From NCBI GenBank assembly GCA_030374765.1, contig JARGXX010000103.1, positions 186,001 through 250,000 of the forward strand: DNA of 64,000 nt, given 5' to 3'. A program made the position numbers and the translations under genes. Source of the DNA: Agarophyton chilense. Taxonomy: Eukaryota; Rhodophyta; Florideophyceae; Gracilariales; Gracilariaceae. Each line of letters begins with the position of its first letter. Position 1 is the first letter of the stretch. Below are positions 30,738 through 42,300 of this stretch, piece by piece. The notes beneath the pieces are model-generated. The model ran no database searches, had not been told where the DNA came from, and worked only from the letters and a program-made list of their open reading frames with translations.

Positions 30738-31666
30738 GATTAGAACAAAACTCATAAGAAACGAGCAATGGTGAGATGCCGTCAAATATTCCAGTGAGTC
30801 GGTACTTTGATTTCTCGTCAGTCATTCATTGATTAGGGATAAAGTTACGTTTTGTCCATTCTCTGTGCTTGAAATAGACATGTCTCCTGCTCTTATTCTA
30901 ATTACTACACCAGAAACGCTGCAGTAAAACACCATTGTAGAGATTAACACTACGTGTGGAAACCGTCATGTGTTACACAAAGTCTACGCCCGGCCACCCC
31001 TCCTTACGTCGAATAGCGACTGTAAACGGCCCAAAATAGAAGACAAAACCCATCGGTGAAACTTAGACAAAACCAGAAGTTGTTGTCAAAAAAAAGGTCG
31101 ACACATTTTTGTCACCGTACACTTCTAAGTACCTGCTGGATAGAAGCAGGTGAACTCTAAAACTTTTAATTCCGAACCATGTGATCATAATACGGTTGTT
31201 GCGTCGTACACTGTTGATCCCTTCAAATTGATCATGGAGCAGGCGGAAACCCTGCCTCCGAATTGTTCATGGGGATAGTTCTGGCTTGGCTTCTAATTAG
31301 ACATCTCGAACCCTAATAAGTAGAAGGATTATCCTGTTATATCAAGAGCTAATAAAGGCAAGGCCTGGCAAAGAAGCCACAGCTATTGTGCCCACTTTTC
31401 GAGTCTCGGAGCGAGACATAGGACTGCGAGTTGCAACACGGTTTAGAAAAATGTTAAAAAAACTGTGTAACTCAACTTGAAGATAAATGGTGCTGCCATT
31501 ACTAAAAAAGTTGCTAACAATGGCGAAAAGCATACTACCACGGATTACGATGAAATTCACAATATGACTCCTATAAATTCTACTACTGTGATAAACATTA
31601 ATACATAAGACAGTCTTGTAAAAGATCATTCAATCAAGTGAACAACGGAAAATTTGTTCTAGAGTA
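28783..31666. other. Intergenic, AT-rich, no supported gene
   Basis: Only short frames are present. A 114-codon frame at 29488-29832 is hydrophobic and Leu/Ser-rich but resembles no family. Two loosely similar motifs, GTTGAAAAAAAGTTCAACAC near 29900 and GTTGTCAAAAAAAAGGTCGACAC near 31080, each followed by a GTAC-containing stretch, hint at an old dispersed repeat. Confidence 0.4.
30706..30734. repeat. (AT)n microsatellite
   Basis: An uninterrupted TA/AT dinucleotide run of about 29 bases follows GATCA. It is an ordinary simple repeat. Confidence 0.95.
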
Positions 31667-32366
31667 TGAATCGTCCAGTTCAAGTTCATTATCGGAACTT
31701 CACGAAACAAGTAAGAGCTTTGATAACAACCATTCACGCTCTTACAAGACTCTCTCCGTATGATCCATTTATGGTAATGTTCTTGTCGCTCGTCACCTTC
31801 CGTCACAGTGGTAACAGCCAAAAACCAACAAAGGAAAAAGGGTACCACAAAAGTGAGGGAAAAGAAACGAGCGTCAACCAGTAAGTCGAACAGAGCGTAC
31901 GACCCAGGAGCACAGGTAAATAAATTTAATCCGCCCTATGCGGGAGAAAACAACAGGTAACAAAGAACAGACTCCAAAGACAAAAGTAGTCTTCTCGAAA
32001 ATGCGGGCGGGGTGGGTATGTCTACAGTATTTAACGCGTTCTAATCTCTTCATAGGGTAGCAACACGCGAAACCGGAAAACAATTAGAGCAAAAAGCGGT
32101 TGGGGATTATTCACTGACCGGTAAGGCGAGATCTCCACTCCGTTATATATCGTAAGATACTAAACAAGGCGCCCTACCTTAACATATATATTGGGGATAA
32201 AACATTTGAACTAACACGCAATGCTAGTCACACACGTGTTCCCATCACGCGCAAGACCTGTCCGTCGAGCAATGATTCTCCGCTTGTATAGGCAAGATTC
32301 ATTACCACGCGCGAGTGGTCAAAGGCTTTACTAGTTGTCAACCACACTTATGAAGCTCGCACTTCA
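31667..32366 (-). repeat. Left LTR relic of element G
   Basis: The region starts TGAATCGT and ends GCACTTCA followed by TACCCCTTTTCTCGG, which resembles the LTR-purine tract junction of E (CTACA then TACCCCCCTCG). Its length (about 700 bp) is close to the right relic (about 714 bp). Shared bits include TGAATCGT at the start, TAACAAA-GAAC at the same internal offset, and TATGA-GCTC near the end. Confidence 0.4.
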
Positions 32367-32699
32367 TACCCCTTTTCTCGGCTCCCAGTACGAAATCTGC
32401 GATGGGAGGAAAAGCAGCATACAACCCCCACATAAGAAAACCCAGGTCTCTTGTCTCGTCTTTCAGTCGGTATATCGATCGAGCGACAAAGAACCCCAAG
32501 TATTTCAGCCATGAACAATCTCTAACATCGGTTTCTACCACGTACGCGTCTTTTCTGTTAACTTTTCCGACTCTTCAGCTTTAATAACCGATCAGGCGTG
32601 CAGCTCTTTCCAATTATCGGTCAATATCCTACCCGATGGACAAGACCAACAACAACTCCAATCAAAACAACCACACCCCACAGGTGTATTTCTTTTAAT

Positions 32700-34373
32700 T
32701 TCCTTCTGTGCTCTCGCCCCAAAGCAGTGCAGAAACTGCGGCAGAGGCTGCACCGGTTGCGAACACGGGCGTCGCTCCTTCGATAGATTCTACGCCGTTC
32801 GTGTGGCTGTCGCATGACTGGCTCGCAGGTCTTCAACACACTTTGCAGGTCTCTATCCTGCGGCTTGTAACGGGGATCAATCCGACTGCTGCATTTAACG
32901 AAGCACTTTATGCCATGTATACCGATAGGAATGGAATGATCCTTGTAAGTAATGCATTCCTTGCAACCTCTTCGTAGGATTGGCGGAACCGTGCCGCGGT
33001 TCCAATTCATACGATACGTCGTCGCGGGAGAAACTCGACAGCTTCCGCCTATGGGGCTTTTATCTTCCTTGGTGATCAATGGCTTCGGCAAGGTTCTTCC
33101 GAATTTTCCATCCCCGATAGAATGGGCTCTAATTCCAGACTGTACCGCAGCCAAGGGGAACTTGGATATCTCAACCGCCTTGCGGGTTTGAAATCCTTCT
33201 TGCAGAGCGGTTATCCCCTTGTGCGCCATAAAGCCATCTACTGGGTCCAGGCGATCATTCGGGCTGAATTCCGCTTCATGCTACGACTCGTACGAGCAAA
33301 AGTTTTTGAGATGATCCGCTTTGATCAGCAAGCTCGATCCCGGTTGGATAATATGTTGCCGTACTAAAACTTAGAGATCTAAAGCAGTCGCGCAGCCCAC
33401 CGAAACGGTCGTTCTGTTCCCAATCCATCTTGGTGGCCGTGTATCAAATCTTATATAGGCTGTTATATCTAGCTACATACGTTCATCACGTATTACTGGA
33501 ACTACTTTCTCAAGGATTTTTATTCCGGACTTCGGTCCTTTGTAGCCTTCGGTTGAGCTATCCTCACTGCGGTCTTCATCCTCTGGGAGGTTTACAACCA
33601 GTACTGTCTGTGGTTCATTCCACCACAAACTCGCGCCGGAATTCGTACCGTGGACTTGCGCATCCAATTAGGTAGTAAAATAAACGCCCAATAGGTGGAA
33701 ACACTTTTACATTTTGTCGACCAGGTCCAGTGGGCCTCAGTCTTTCTTACACAGAGTGAACCTGCAATCGGTGGCCGGGCATAGAACCTTTCAGTAGGAC
33801 TTCGAACTCTGCTCGCGGGTGACTTCATCTTTTTCAACCGCTGGGAGGGATATATAGCCTCTTTGGAGGAGGCTAACTATTGTCAGTTTGCTCTGCGGTA
33901 TAACACCGAGAGGCATCCCACTGGTTTCGGGGACGTGGAATTCTATTATAACGTCTACGACGGTGAGAACCTGATGTTCGATAGTGAAACAAACGATGGG
34001 ATGGCGTCCGCTGAGGCAGTTGAATCCCAGGTTATGGATGTCACACAACACAAGGAACTCTGTAAGGCCATATCTAAACCTAGGTAGCCTTGTGGTGGCA
34101 GTTCTTGCCATTGCAAATGGTGGTGAACCTCCGGCTCCGCCAGTGGGCGTTCCGGGTATGGTTGCCTCCGTTCCAGGCTCGACAAGTGCCGCCTCGGCTG
34201 TCCACTCCAACTTAATCTCCCAGTTCTTCCAAGAGGTGGGGCTAGGAACTTGCTCTGCCATTGGTGACGTTGCCGATATGTGCGCGGCTCTGATTGCCCT
34301 CGTTCACGGCAACCACTCAGGTGGCAACCATCCTGATCTACAAGGGGGTGATGATCCCGAAATGGGCGTGTAG
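32700..34373 (+). pseudogene. Antisense accessory ORF relic of element G
   Basis: A chain of broken plus-strand frames follows the B and E accessory protein in order. It reads INPTAAFNEALYAMY, YRSQGELGYL, IIRAEFRFMLRLVR, QQARSRLDNMLPY, ILWEVYNQYCLWFIPPQTRA, VDLRIQLGS, LLHFVDQVQWASV and a terminal Pro/Ser region with SNLISQFFQEVGLG. The corresponding B segments are ILRAEFRYL, RSRSRFGFLVPY, LLWDAHDHFRIWYIPP and VIDNTQWDRLPV. Several stops and frame changes are present. It sits between the left LTR and the chromodomain end of pol, on the opposite strand to pol, exactly as in B and E. Confidence 0.75.
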
Positions 34374-34424
34374 ATTCCCGATGTACGATAGTATCCGACT
34401 TCTAGGCACGGTACTGATGCACTC

Positions 34425-34526
34425 GAATAACTAAAAAGTTACTTGTGCATTCTTCTTGTTTCTTATTTCATCTGCTAAAACAATCTTTTGTAAAAATCGT
34501 CTTTCTTCTCTTCTCTCTGTTACAGC
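34425..34526. repeat. Pyrimidine-rich spacer after the accessory relic of G
   Basis: The plus strand ends in TTTCTTCTCTTCTCTCTGTTACAG, a textbook-looking pyrimidine tract plus AG. The position corresponds to the pyrimidine tracts of B (4780-4945) and E (46840-47020). Confidence 0.45.
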
Positions 34527-34534
34527 ACGATGGT

Positions 34535-35193
34535 TCAGCTATCTGACCTGGGGGTTAACGATCGTTTCAGGGATCTCTGTCCACCTTTGGTGGTGATATG
34601 AAACCACATTTGAACGTGAAACATGCTCAAGCGATTCTTCAGAGTCGGCCTCGGAACCATGGCCGAGAAAACGGACAAGACACTGTATATAACCCCCCGG
34701 GTGGTATGAATGTTCTGCAATATGGTCGATAACGAATCTGTGCTCATAGACCTTCCGGCTGGGCTGTTTGTGCCGCAAATCTTTCTCCAAGATTGTTGTT
34801 TAGATGACGTTGCACGAGCTAACGAGCTAATACCCGCCCTGACGATTAAAAAGGTGACTACGGAGGCGAGTGTGTCATTGTGCGCCGTGAACAAGTTCAT
34901 TCACCGCCTTGTGCACTGAATGATCTGTCTCCCGATATGGAGACCGGTATGTCATAAGCGCGATCCAACTGATGGCTGGGAGCACAACTCGCCACGGCGT
35001 GTTCCGCCTCCTCACGTGAGCACTCGCGAGGCAGCGTTGTCGGAGAATCCGTACGCTTTGGTGTTACAGTACCGCTTTCAACGGTTTCTTGAGAAGTCTT
35101 AGTATTTCGTTCGTCCAAAAATTGGAAGTTTGAGTGAGTTGTATCTGTCTGGGAACCAATGACGCTGCAACGTACTCGTCTGAAGGCTTCCAC
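34535..35193 (-). pseudogene. pol carboxy terminus of element G: linker and chromodomain
   Basis: The minus strand gives RFVIDHIAEHS, YIQCLVRFLGHGSEADSEES and VSRSNVVSYHHQRW. These align with E (YVMDRIYEHG, LLYRVSLYGFPPEADTWEPI, IPRSQLVRYHRR). Upstream, up to about 35193, is a Ser/Thr/Glu-rich stretch like the long linker of B and E. Frames are broken. The rest of pol towards RT is missing here. Confidence 0.65.
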
Positions 35194-35452
35194 TGCACTT
35201 GGGAACGAGTTTTTTTTTAATTCGGCGTGTGAGTTGTCCGTGACCGGTTTGTCCCTAGCGAAGTTGTCCGTGCTATTTACTTGGCTCGAGTGACGCTTCT
35301 CCCTTAGAGTAGGGTAGGCACCGTTAGGATACTAAATAACCCCCTTTGGTATATTTGTCCCACCCTTTGGTCTTCAAGCCATCGTTTCCGTAGCTCCAAC
35401 CTGTAGGACAACGCAGTGAACGCCAGCCCATTGCACCAAGTACTCTGGGAGT
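35194..35452. other. Unassigned, probable left edge of element F
   Basis: The sequence holds a short repeat (GTTGTCCGTG twice within 35234-35270) and no coding domain. It may hold a truncated 5' LTR of F; I could not find a partner copy. Confidence 0.3.
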
Positions 35453-35504
35453 GCCGCCGTCAAGGATTCGAACCTTAGGACCCACTCTACCACGCTATCG
35501 CCGG
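35453..35504 (-). pseudogene. tRNA-like remnant lacking the anticodon arm
   Basis: On the minus strand the 52 bases begin CCGGCGA. They continue TAGCGTGGTAGAG (D-arm/A-box-like), a short linker, TAAGG-TTCGAAT-CCTTG (perfect B-box GGTTCGAATCC and a 5-bp T stem) and ACGGCGG. The first and last seven bases pair at five of seven positions. No anticodon arm fits between the D and T arms, so this is a deleted tRNA gene or a tRNA-derived insert and not a working tRNA. Confidence 0.55.
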
Positions 35505-35569
35505 TCGAGACTCGTACGCTGACTTAACCCGTTATTCCGTTACATTTTGGTCTCTCGACCTAGAAACCT

Positions 35570-37560
35570 TTGGAAAAATTGAAAGGACCACTGGAACGAA
35601 GAAGTATCCGGATTCTAACCTTTGGTTTAATTCCCCAACGGACCAGAATTACAGAAGCGACCGCCATTATGGATGCAGGAAACACACCCAACCGACCCGA
35701 CCATAGGACTCCTACGGCAAGACAAAGTGCGACTACAACGCCGGCGATGTCGCCTGACCCTCAGGTTGAAAGCGCTGGCGACCGCAGGAGCACAAGGAGC
35801 CAGCCGCAAGAAGTACTGACCCCACTGGATAACCCTGAAAGGATTCTCCGAGAACCCACGGTGGCAGCGCGTTTACGAGAACGCCTCACCAGGGCCACCT
35901 CTAGGAGAGAGAAATCTCAAGGAGCAACCCCCCAGACCGAAGGAATTCGATAAAACCTGCACGCAGGTCTTCCCGACCTTCTCTGGCCCCGTCTCCGTGA
36001 GCTCTTCTCAACACACGTGGATTCCATTATGGACGTGCGACTCGCTACGGCGATCGCTGACCATACGGATTACCTCATGGCGCGAATCGTCCCTAAGGTA
36101 TTGGAGTCTGACTTTTTCATAGACTCCCTCCTACAGGCCGTTCATGGAGCCGTCACCCGCCAGGCAGGCAATTTGGTCCCTAGGACCACCCCACCACAAA
36201 TTAATCATCTGGTCTGCATATGGCAACCCCCTACCGAACCCCAAGGAGAGCCGGCGTTATCCGCCCCTCGCCGGGAATTCCATCATGAAAACCCTATGGT
36301 GGGACAATCTAGGAGCAGAAGAAAAGCTCCGCGTCTAGATGAGAGACCGATTGCCATTCAGAAGAATCCAAGGGAGGAACCAGCGAGGAGCTGAATAAAA
36401 GCTCCGCGTCTAGAAGAGAGACCGCTCGCCCCACCCGGCGGATTGTATGAGGTACAGTGACCTCAGGGCTCCATCAGATCTGATAGAGAGATCGATCCTT
36501 TAGGTCCCTACTCCACTGGAAAGAAAAGAAGTAACCGCAGGAGAAAGAAGAACAGAAGAAGTAAGAGAAGAGACCATTCGGACACGAGTGATTCCGAATC
36601 GGCCTCGACCGAAATGACCAACTCGGAAGTGAATGAGGCTGCCGTTTGAGGCCTCAGACCACAGACAACAACCAACCAACTTTTTTCTTAAGGTTCTAGA
36701 CTACCGGAACTACCGGCTGGCCGATGGGTCCGCGAAATATTCTGGTTTGGTGGCTCGCAGAGTCGCCAAATGGGCCAAACGGATGCAACCAACCATTACG
36801 GACAAGTTCTCGGGTTCCGATCCCGTTGCTGTTCTTAGGTTTCTCAGCTTGTTCCGTACGGCCTGCGATCATAACGGTGTCCACGAGGGCGCCGTTCTGT
36901 ACCTTTTCCAATTCTTCCTTACAGGACAGGCGCGTGACCGAGTGGTTTCGAAGATATCTGGCACAACTGACGTCGTGGATTCTCAAGACCGTGAGCTCGT
37001 CAGGTCATACCCTCAGGTTGTTCATTCCCTCTTGGAAACTTACGCCACGGATGAAGTTATAATGGATGCCCACCAGGAAGTAATATCCTTTAGGCAGAGC
37101 TCCAATATGACCGAATCGGCTTTCGCAGACGACCTATGGAAGAAGGCTTACCGATTTGGAAAAGTGTTCTACAAAGAACGCCTTAAACGACACTTCATCA
37201 CGGGATTGCTCTTTACCATTCGGACATATGTGCGCAATTACCACACGGAAAACCCGCAATACTCCTTCCGAAGGCCCGTTACCTACGCCGAGGGATAAGG
37301 CAAAACCTACAGGACCTCCAGGCGCAACGCAGATATAACCAGAGGACACGCAACTCCACTGCGTAAACCCAACCAAGCCCATTTGGTTAGCTCCACGGAG
37401 TCGGACATGAATGCTTCACTCCATTACGCCGATTCAGGGGATGTTCTCGCGGTCAATCTCAGTGCTCCTCCGTCCGGGCCCCCATCGTATACCTCCCAGG
37501 GAACTACGGTGAATACTGAACCGCCCACACCCAATTAATCTACCTTTCCGCCCGGCAAGG
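35570..37560 (+). pseudogene. gag of element F
   Basis: Broken plus-strand frames give a Pro/Thr/Arg-rich N-terminal part (35670-35950). They continue with MDVRLATAIADHTDYLMARI (about 36030) and a basic linker. A capsid region open from 36633 to 37298 (FLKVLDYRNYRLADGSAKYS, SGSDPVAVLRFLSLFRTACD, YLFQFFLTGQARDRV) then follows. The capsid aligns with B gag (LLSYRYYRLD, TGTDPILVLDFLARFVQEAD, ALPYFLKGMAEDQF) at modest similarity, so F is a distant relative on the opposite strand. A cysteine-bearing stretch at 37555-37640 (ACLLCLS, CDCTRYL) is in the place of a zinc knuckle. Confidence 0.7.
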
Positions 37561-37933
37561 ACGTTTTTGTTCGCTCCCCAAGGGCTTGCTTACTCTGCCT
37601 TTCCGTGACCCAACCTTGTGACTGTACGAGGTATCTGCCTGACCCCTCACGTAAAACCCTCCTAGCCCTAAGGAAAGAGAATTACCGGGTGCGGAGATCC
37701 GAAGGAATGTATAACAGGGCACAGCAACGATCCACAGGGACCCCTGGAAGCTCACGCAATTCCACGCCTCCGGACACTCCGATCAAAGCCCCACAGATAC
37801 ACGCCATCGTAGATCCTACGGACGACCCCGTGGAAGAACCATATCCCCAGGAAGAAACGGAAACCCCATCGGAAAACTCCTAGAGGGACGACTCGAGGCA
37901 AATCCTCCCTCTTTAAGCCCCTTCCTCAACCAA

Positions 37934-38449
37934 TTGGACGGTCATGAGCCAAAGAGATCCTCACCTCCAAATACAATCCACCCACAATGGACCACTCAGG
38001 ATGAACCACAATTGGAACACAGTAACGACCCTGTCTGTATCCTCAGGAAAGAGAACTATAAAGTTCGAGTAACCGTACGAATTCGTTCCAACAACTATCG
38101 AGTGACCACACCTGTATTGGACACAGGCGCTGGTGCCAACTTGGTCCATCCTAAGCTGCTCCCACTGGGTTGGCAAGATTTCGTTCAGGCAAGGAAGACC
38201 CCACGGATTACCGATGCGTCTCGTAGACCAATGGAAATTAAAGGGATAGTACCACTTTACCTCCAGGCAGGACAATTCAAAATCCGCACGTGGTTTCTTG
38301 TATGTCCTAACTTTGGCGCCGAGGCAATCCTAGGGACCTCCTTTATCGACCGATACATTAAGACCATTTATCCAGGCCTTAGGAAAGTTGCGTTCTACCG
38401 CGCACCTTCCATCTCCATAACTGGTTCAACCCCCAGGGCCAGAAGCTAA
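37934..38449 (+). pseudogene. Aspartic protease of element F
   Basis: An open 171-codon frame contains RKENYKVRVTVRIRSNNYRV, the active site PVLDTGAGANLVHPKLLP, and a flap/C-terminal part (FLVCPNFGAEAILGTSFIDR). The D-T-G triad is intact, unlike A and B. RT should follow, but the similarity stops near 38520, so the element is truncated there. It would cleave a gag-pol polyprotein; alone it is a fragment. Confidence 0.8.
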
Positions 38450-38520
38450 CCGCAAATGAGCGGTTGTATCCGAAAACACGGAGTCCAAGAAGGACTGTCT
38501 GTCAAAGGCCAGGTCTTGAT

Positions 38521-39455
38521 CTGGGGCCTTGAAACTTTGTGGTCATGCGCGAGCAGTAAAAGCGCGAGGGGAGCGATGGGTGATGCGACGTGTGGTGGAG
38601 GGTGAGCGGGTGAGTGGGTTGGGCAAGATTGGACTAGATTGGACTAGAGGTGAGGGAAGTGGTCGCTATAGAGATCACTGTCGTGCTGATGTGGTTCGGG
38701 TTTGTTTTGTGGAGGAGATCTGATTTTTATCTGTTTATTGAAAGGAATGCAGAAAGCGGGCGCAAGAAAAAGAGCACATGTTTGGCAGAGGTAAGTTTGT
38801 TTGTATGGATTGTGCTTTCATGAAGCGAGGAATTTGGTGCTAACTTGTGTGATTTTGTGATGTCTATCTAGTTAAGTAGGAATTTGTGATGGACGAAGAT
38901 GAAGGATGAAATGATGGTACCGCTTGGACGGTTCTCGGAGAATGGACTGTTATTCGAGTCGCGCTTCGCGCGACGCGAAGTGAAGCGCAACGATCAGAGG
39001 ACGTGATACGAAGCGAGTCACTACATATGAAATGGGAAAATCTCAATTCACGTGCAACGGGGACCCGTTTCGTGTCTCCGTTTCAGGATCGCAGTATTAC
39101 ACACTGGCCATTAGAGTCATCAGAGGGCATTAAAGAGAATGTGCAGGGAATTTGGACGGTTCATATTAGCGACATTACCTGCGCGAAACAAATGATCATG
39201 CGCTAGATAGCCTTCAGTTTTACTTTCAGTTTCGGTAGAATTCATGGTCTACGCTGAATGAGCATCAAAAGATATCTCTCAAGATCTACTCCATTCTTCC
39301 TATTGTGCTGGAGTTAGTACGGACGTTTGCTAGTTTTCTATATTCTCCCCAAAATCCACTTGCGCTAATATTTTTGCGCTAGATACTCTGGCATCAAAAT
39401 TCTGCGTTTTTTTGAATGCAAACCATAGAAAATCTAGCACACCAAAAGTAGAAAT
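38521..39455. other. Unassigned segment between element F and the RT relic of G
   Basis: It begins with a purine/G-rich tract (38560-38720). It holds GAGGTAAGTTTG (about 38791) and TCTATCTAG (about 38872), which look like an intron donor and acceptor 80 bases apart, but the frames around them close quickly. A GC-rich hairpin lies at 38960-38988 (GCGCTTC and GAAGCGC arms). No protein family is recognised. Confidence 0.35.
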
Positions 39456-40115
39456 CGAACACCCCATACTAGCTTTCCGAAAACAAAGACGTACATAGTT
39501 GATATAGAACCGCTACAACAAATCGTGTTACGGAGCCAGTACAACTTGGCATGGCCATGGTGACTGTGCTGGTTTTGTTTCTCTCACTCGAATTATCTGC
39601 TCTACCTGGAACGTTTCCTGTTCATGAGCCTTCGGGCCTGCCCCAAAAGGGTATCTCGCATTCAGGTGGAGTTATCGCAAGAAGTCCATCTGGTGTTCCA
39701 TAGAAATAATCTCATCAAGAGAGCCGTTCCTCGTCGTGGTAAACTTCCCTTGCACGTCGCCTAAACGGATTCCGTGTGAATCTGGTACATGATCGATGTC
39801 CAATTTCTAAAGTTCTTTCATGGGATCTGTCCTGTCTAAACTCGTCGGAACGAGCTTCTGCTCCGTTTCGACAGCCTCTCGTTCTGAGTAACTTGGCAAT
39901 GTTTTGTCCTACCTCTACTCTGCTTTTTGAAGACAGGTAACCCGGGTAACAGCCATTCTGATATCTGCCATCGCAATGTGGTGGGGCACTACAGAAACAA
40001 TGACATCGGATTTTACCAGTAAATGGATCCAGGAACGAGAATTGACCATCAGTACTTTGAGTCGGTTTCCAGGCATTGTCTGAGCAGTTCCATTCGCCAC
40101 ATCTAGTTCATTCAT
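39456..40115 (-). pseudogene. pol fragment of element G: pre-RT and start of RT
   Basis: The minus strand encodes DVANGTAQTMPGNRLKVLMV, then DPMKELEKLDI-like text (with one stop), GAGPKAHEQETFQVEQIIRV, and RFYINYVRL near 39470. The B counterparts are LALANGVVSVEPDKPFKVLV, DPVQELEKWDL, RAGPKAREEEKSQVEKML and RFCIDYRRL. The match ends there, before the RT palm. Stops and frame changes are many. Confidence 0.65.
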
Positions 40116-40381
40116 ATCCTAAAGAGATGAAAGAAGCTGAATATCTTTTAAACCGTATTGACGGTAGTTGACGCCCACCAACCATAGGTTTTCAGGCGGA
40201 GTTACTATAGATGCGGCTTATAGAAGTTCTATCAACTCTTAGAAAGCGAATGAATTTTTTTGTGTAGCAGTTAGTGGTAGTTGCTTCATTGCCATATGAC
40301 CTAGCGGGTTACCAACGAATCAGACAGGCGAAACATTTTCCATTTCGTAATTCTTTTAGCAGGCATTATCAAAACGACGTA

Positions 40382-40696
40382 TCAGTCGCATAAATCACAT
40401 ATCTGTAAGACTAGGTCAACCAGTATCTGGAAAATTCTGAAGTCAATCTTCACCAACATGGAGCCAAGACGAACGACTACATCGATATTTCCAACACTTT
40501 TATAACGAGGTAATAATTGTTTTCGCAACTTCCAGTACAATGAAAGGTGCATCTGAAGCCGCAGGGCCAGGGGTAAATGAGAGTCTACGATAAAGTTATG
40601 CCCAGCACCTGATCTCCGATTTGCGGGAATGTGCACCATGCACTGATTGGATAGGTCAAGGTCGGTATATTTTTTATCGCTTCGTTTCGCCATCAC
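40382..40696 (-). pseudogene. Aspartic protease relic of element G
   Basis: A 104-codon frame starts MAKRSDKKYTDLDLSNQCMV, close to MAKRNYKVFADFGLSNQFMV of B. It then gives VVRLGSMLVKIDFRI and LVLQICDLCD (B: MVRLGSYLVQLEFIV, VILGCDFCD). The active site reads RSGAGHN where DTGAGPN is expected, so the catalytic Asp is lost. At 40835-40870 the gag-pol junction of B is still recognisable (AGAAGGGAGACTACTTTA against GCAGGGGAGACTCCCAAGTTTA). Confidence 0.7.
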
Positions 40697-41439
40697 TGTG
40701 ACTATATGTCGGGACTATATTTTTTAAATCTGTTTCACAGGTTGACCAAAATACCGGATTGTTCGAAGTTCCCGTGTTTGACGTTCTTCTTCCTTGTAAG
40801 GATATTGACCGGTAACCGAGCCGAAAATACCTCTTACAGAAGGGAGACTACTTTATTTAGTTTCTCTACGCTTCATCCGCCTTAGACGGGCCATAAAAGT
40901 ACTGAAGTACTAGCTTTGGGGTACCAGTGAAACCGTTCCAACGAAAAGGACTGGAGTCGGTAACCTGTTGAAAATGAAGAAGAAGCAACGCGTTTCCAAG
41001 CTTCATATAAAGGGAATTCTGGGGAATGTCATTTTTCGGTCAGGGATAAGATCCCATGCAGACGATTTCTTTCTTACTAGGAGTTATTGCTGCACAATTA
41101 AGGGTCACTTGGGCGAACCCTATCGAGTTCGGGATACTGTCAGCTGAAGTATGACAGTCTTCCTATGAAATGGGGCATTGCACTCAAGAACCTGAAGGCC
41201 GCGAATCAAAACGAGCATTCTGGGAGCTGACGAGAATACGAGTGTCACTTTTCTCAATGGCGAATCTGTAGATTAGTCGAGTTATCGTACGTAATACAGG
41301 ATTCTTGACTACGGATTGGTTCTGCTTAATTCAGAGCTTGCTTCTGAGCAGTTTGATAGCAGATTTATGTCGTGAAGGATAGTCATGTTGTCGGGACAGA
41401 AAAGATATTGCTGGGAGCGAATTGCATGAAATCTATATT

Positions 41440-42300
41440 CATATAGAGCTATTGACTGGCGACCAGTGATAAAGATGGGGAGTACACGTTCTTTCTTGAC
41501 TTTTTTGCGGAACGGATCTTTGGACTTAGAATACGAGCTCGTAGGGCATTCTATTTAGTTGGAGTGGTTTGTAGAAACTTTTCGTATTTTTTATTCCTTG
41601 GCTCCTTCCAAAATCGCACCTCCAGTCTATGGATTCCGAGATCCAATTCATCAATATATGTCGTGCATCGCTCTCCAGCGAGGTAAACATTACCACAGCA
41701 ATGGAAAAAATTCTTTCGGCGTGACGATCATTTTTTTAGGGTTCCAACGAGTGTCTCGAAAAAGAAAATGAACGACTGAGTAAAGTGATTCTCGGCGTCA
41801 TACCTCAATGCGTATTTTTGCAGCTTCGTATGAGCACGTTTTTTCTCCTTCGGATGCTCAAGATGCACCACTGAAAGAAGTGGTCTTATTTTCTGCAAGG
41901 CGTTGTACAAAGTATGGAAGCGCAATCAATACTTAACATTCAAGTATAAAATATGATGTCTTTCGCTCGAAGCGTGCAAGGAAATCCAAAACGAGATTGC
42001 GATGATGTCAAGAGAAGTCTGCATACGAGATATCCCTGCATAAAATTTGTAAAGTTCTTTGTCCCTCCATGCTTCCCTTTGAAAAGTCCAAGAAAGAGTT
42101 CTCCATCTGAAGAACATTGATATTGTACGAGTATTTTTATATAAGGGGTTGATGCGCTTCAGCTCCCTCGAGACAGTGTGCTCCCTCTCATTTGTCAGAA
42201 ACGAATCACATATTCAGTGGCATACGACCGTTTGGAACAGTCTGAGCGTCTTTCTTGAAAATCTATAAGCAAGGTCTCAGATAAATTAAACCATTTGACT
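41440..42300 (-). pseudogene. gag relic of element G
   Basis: Reading down from about 41700 on the minus strand gives HCCGNVYLAGERCTTYIDEL, then DLGIHRLEVRFWKEP and NALRARI. These align with RCGNVFPAYERCSMFVDGLD, PLIRALVARHREE and GDTLRARQ of B gag. Further upstream to about 42300 only weak similarity remains. Position between the protease and the primer-binding site relic supports the call. Confidence 0.5.

Noticed and set aside
35441..35475. Primer-binding site of element F (TGGGAGTGCCGCCG)
   Set aside because: The similarity to a tRNA extends through the T arm and D arm far beyond 18 bases, and the TGG is not placed at the tRNA CCA end, so a tRNA-gene remnant fits better.
38791..38875. 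An intron (GTAAGT to CTAG) of a host gene
   Set aside because: The frames on both sides close within a few codons, so no coding exon pair can be supported.
40840..40860. A second primer-binding-site-like GGGAGACTACTTTA
   Set aside because: It shares 14 bases with the G site at 43007, but its surroundings align with the gag-pol junction of element B (9708-9732) and no LTR follows it.
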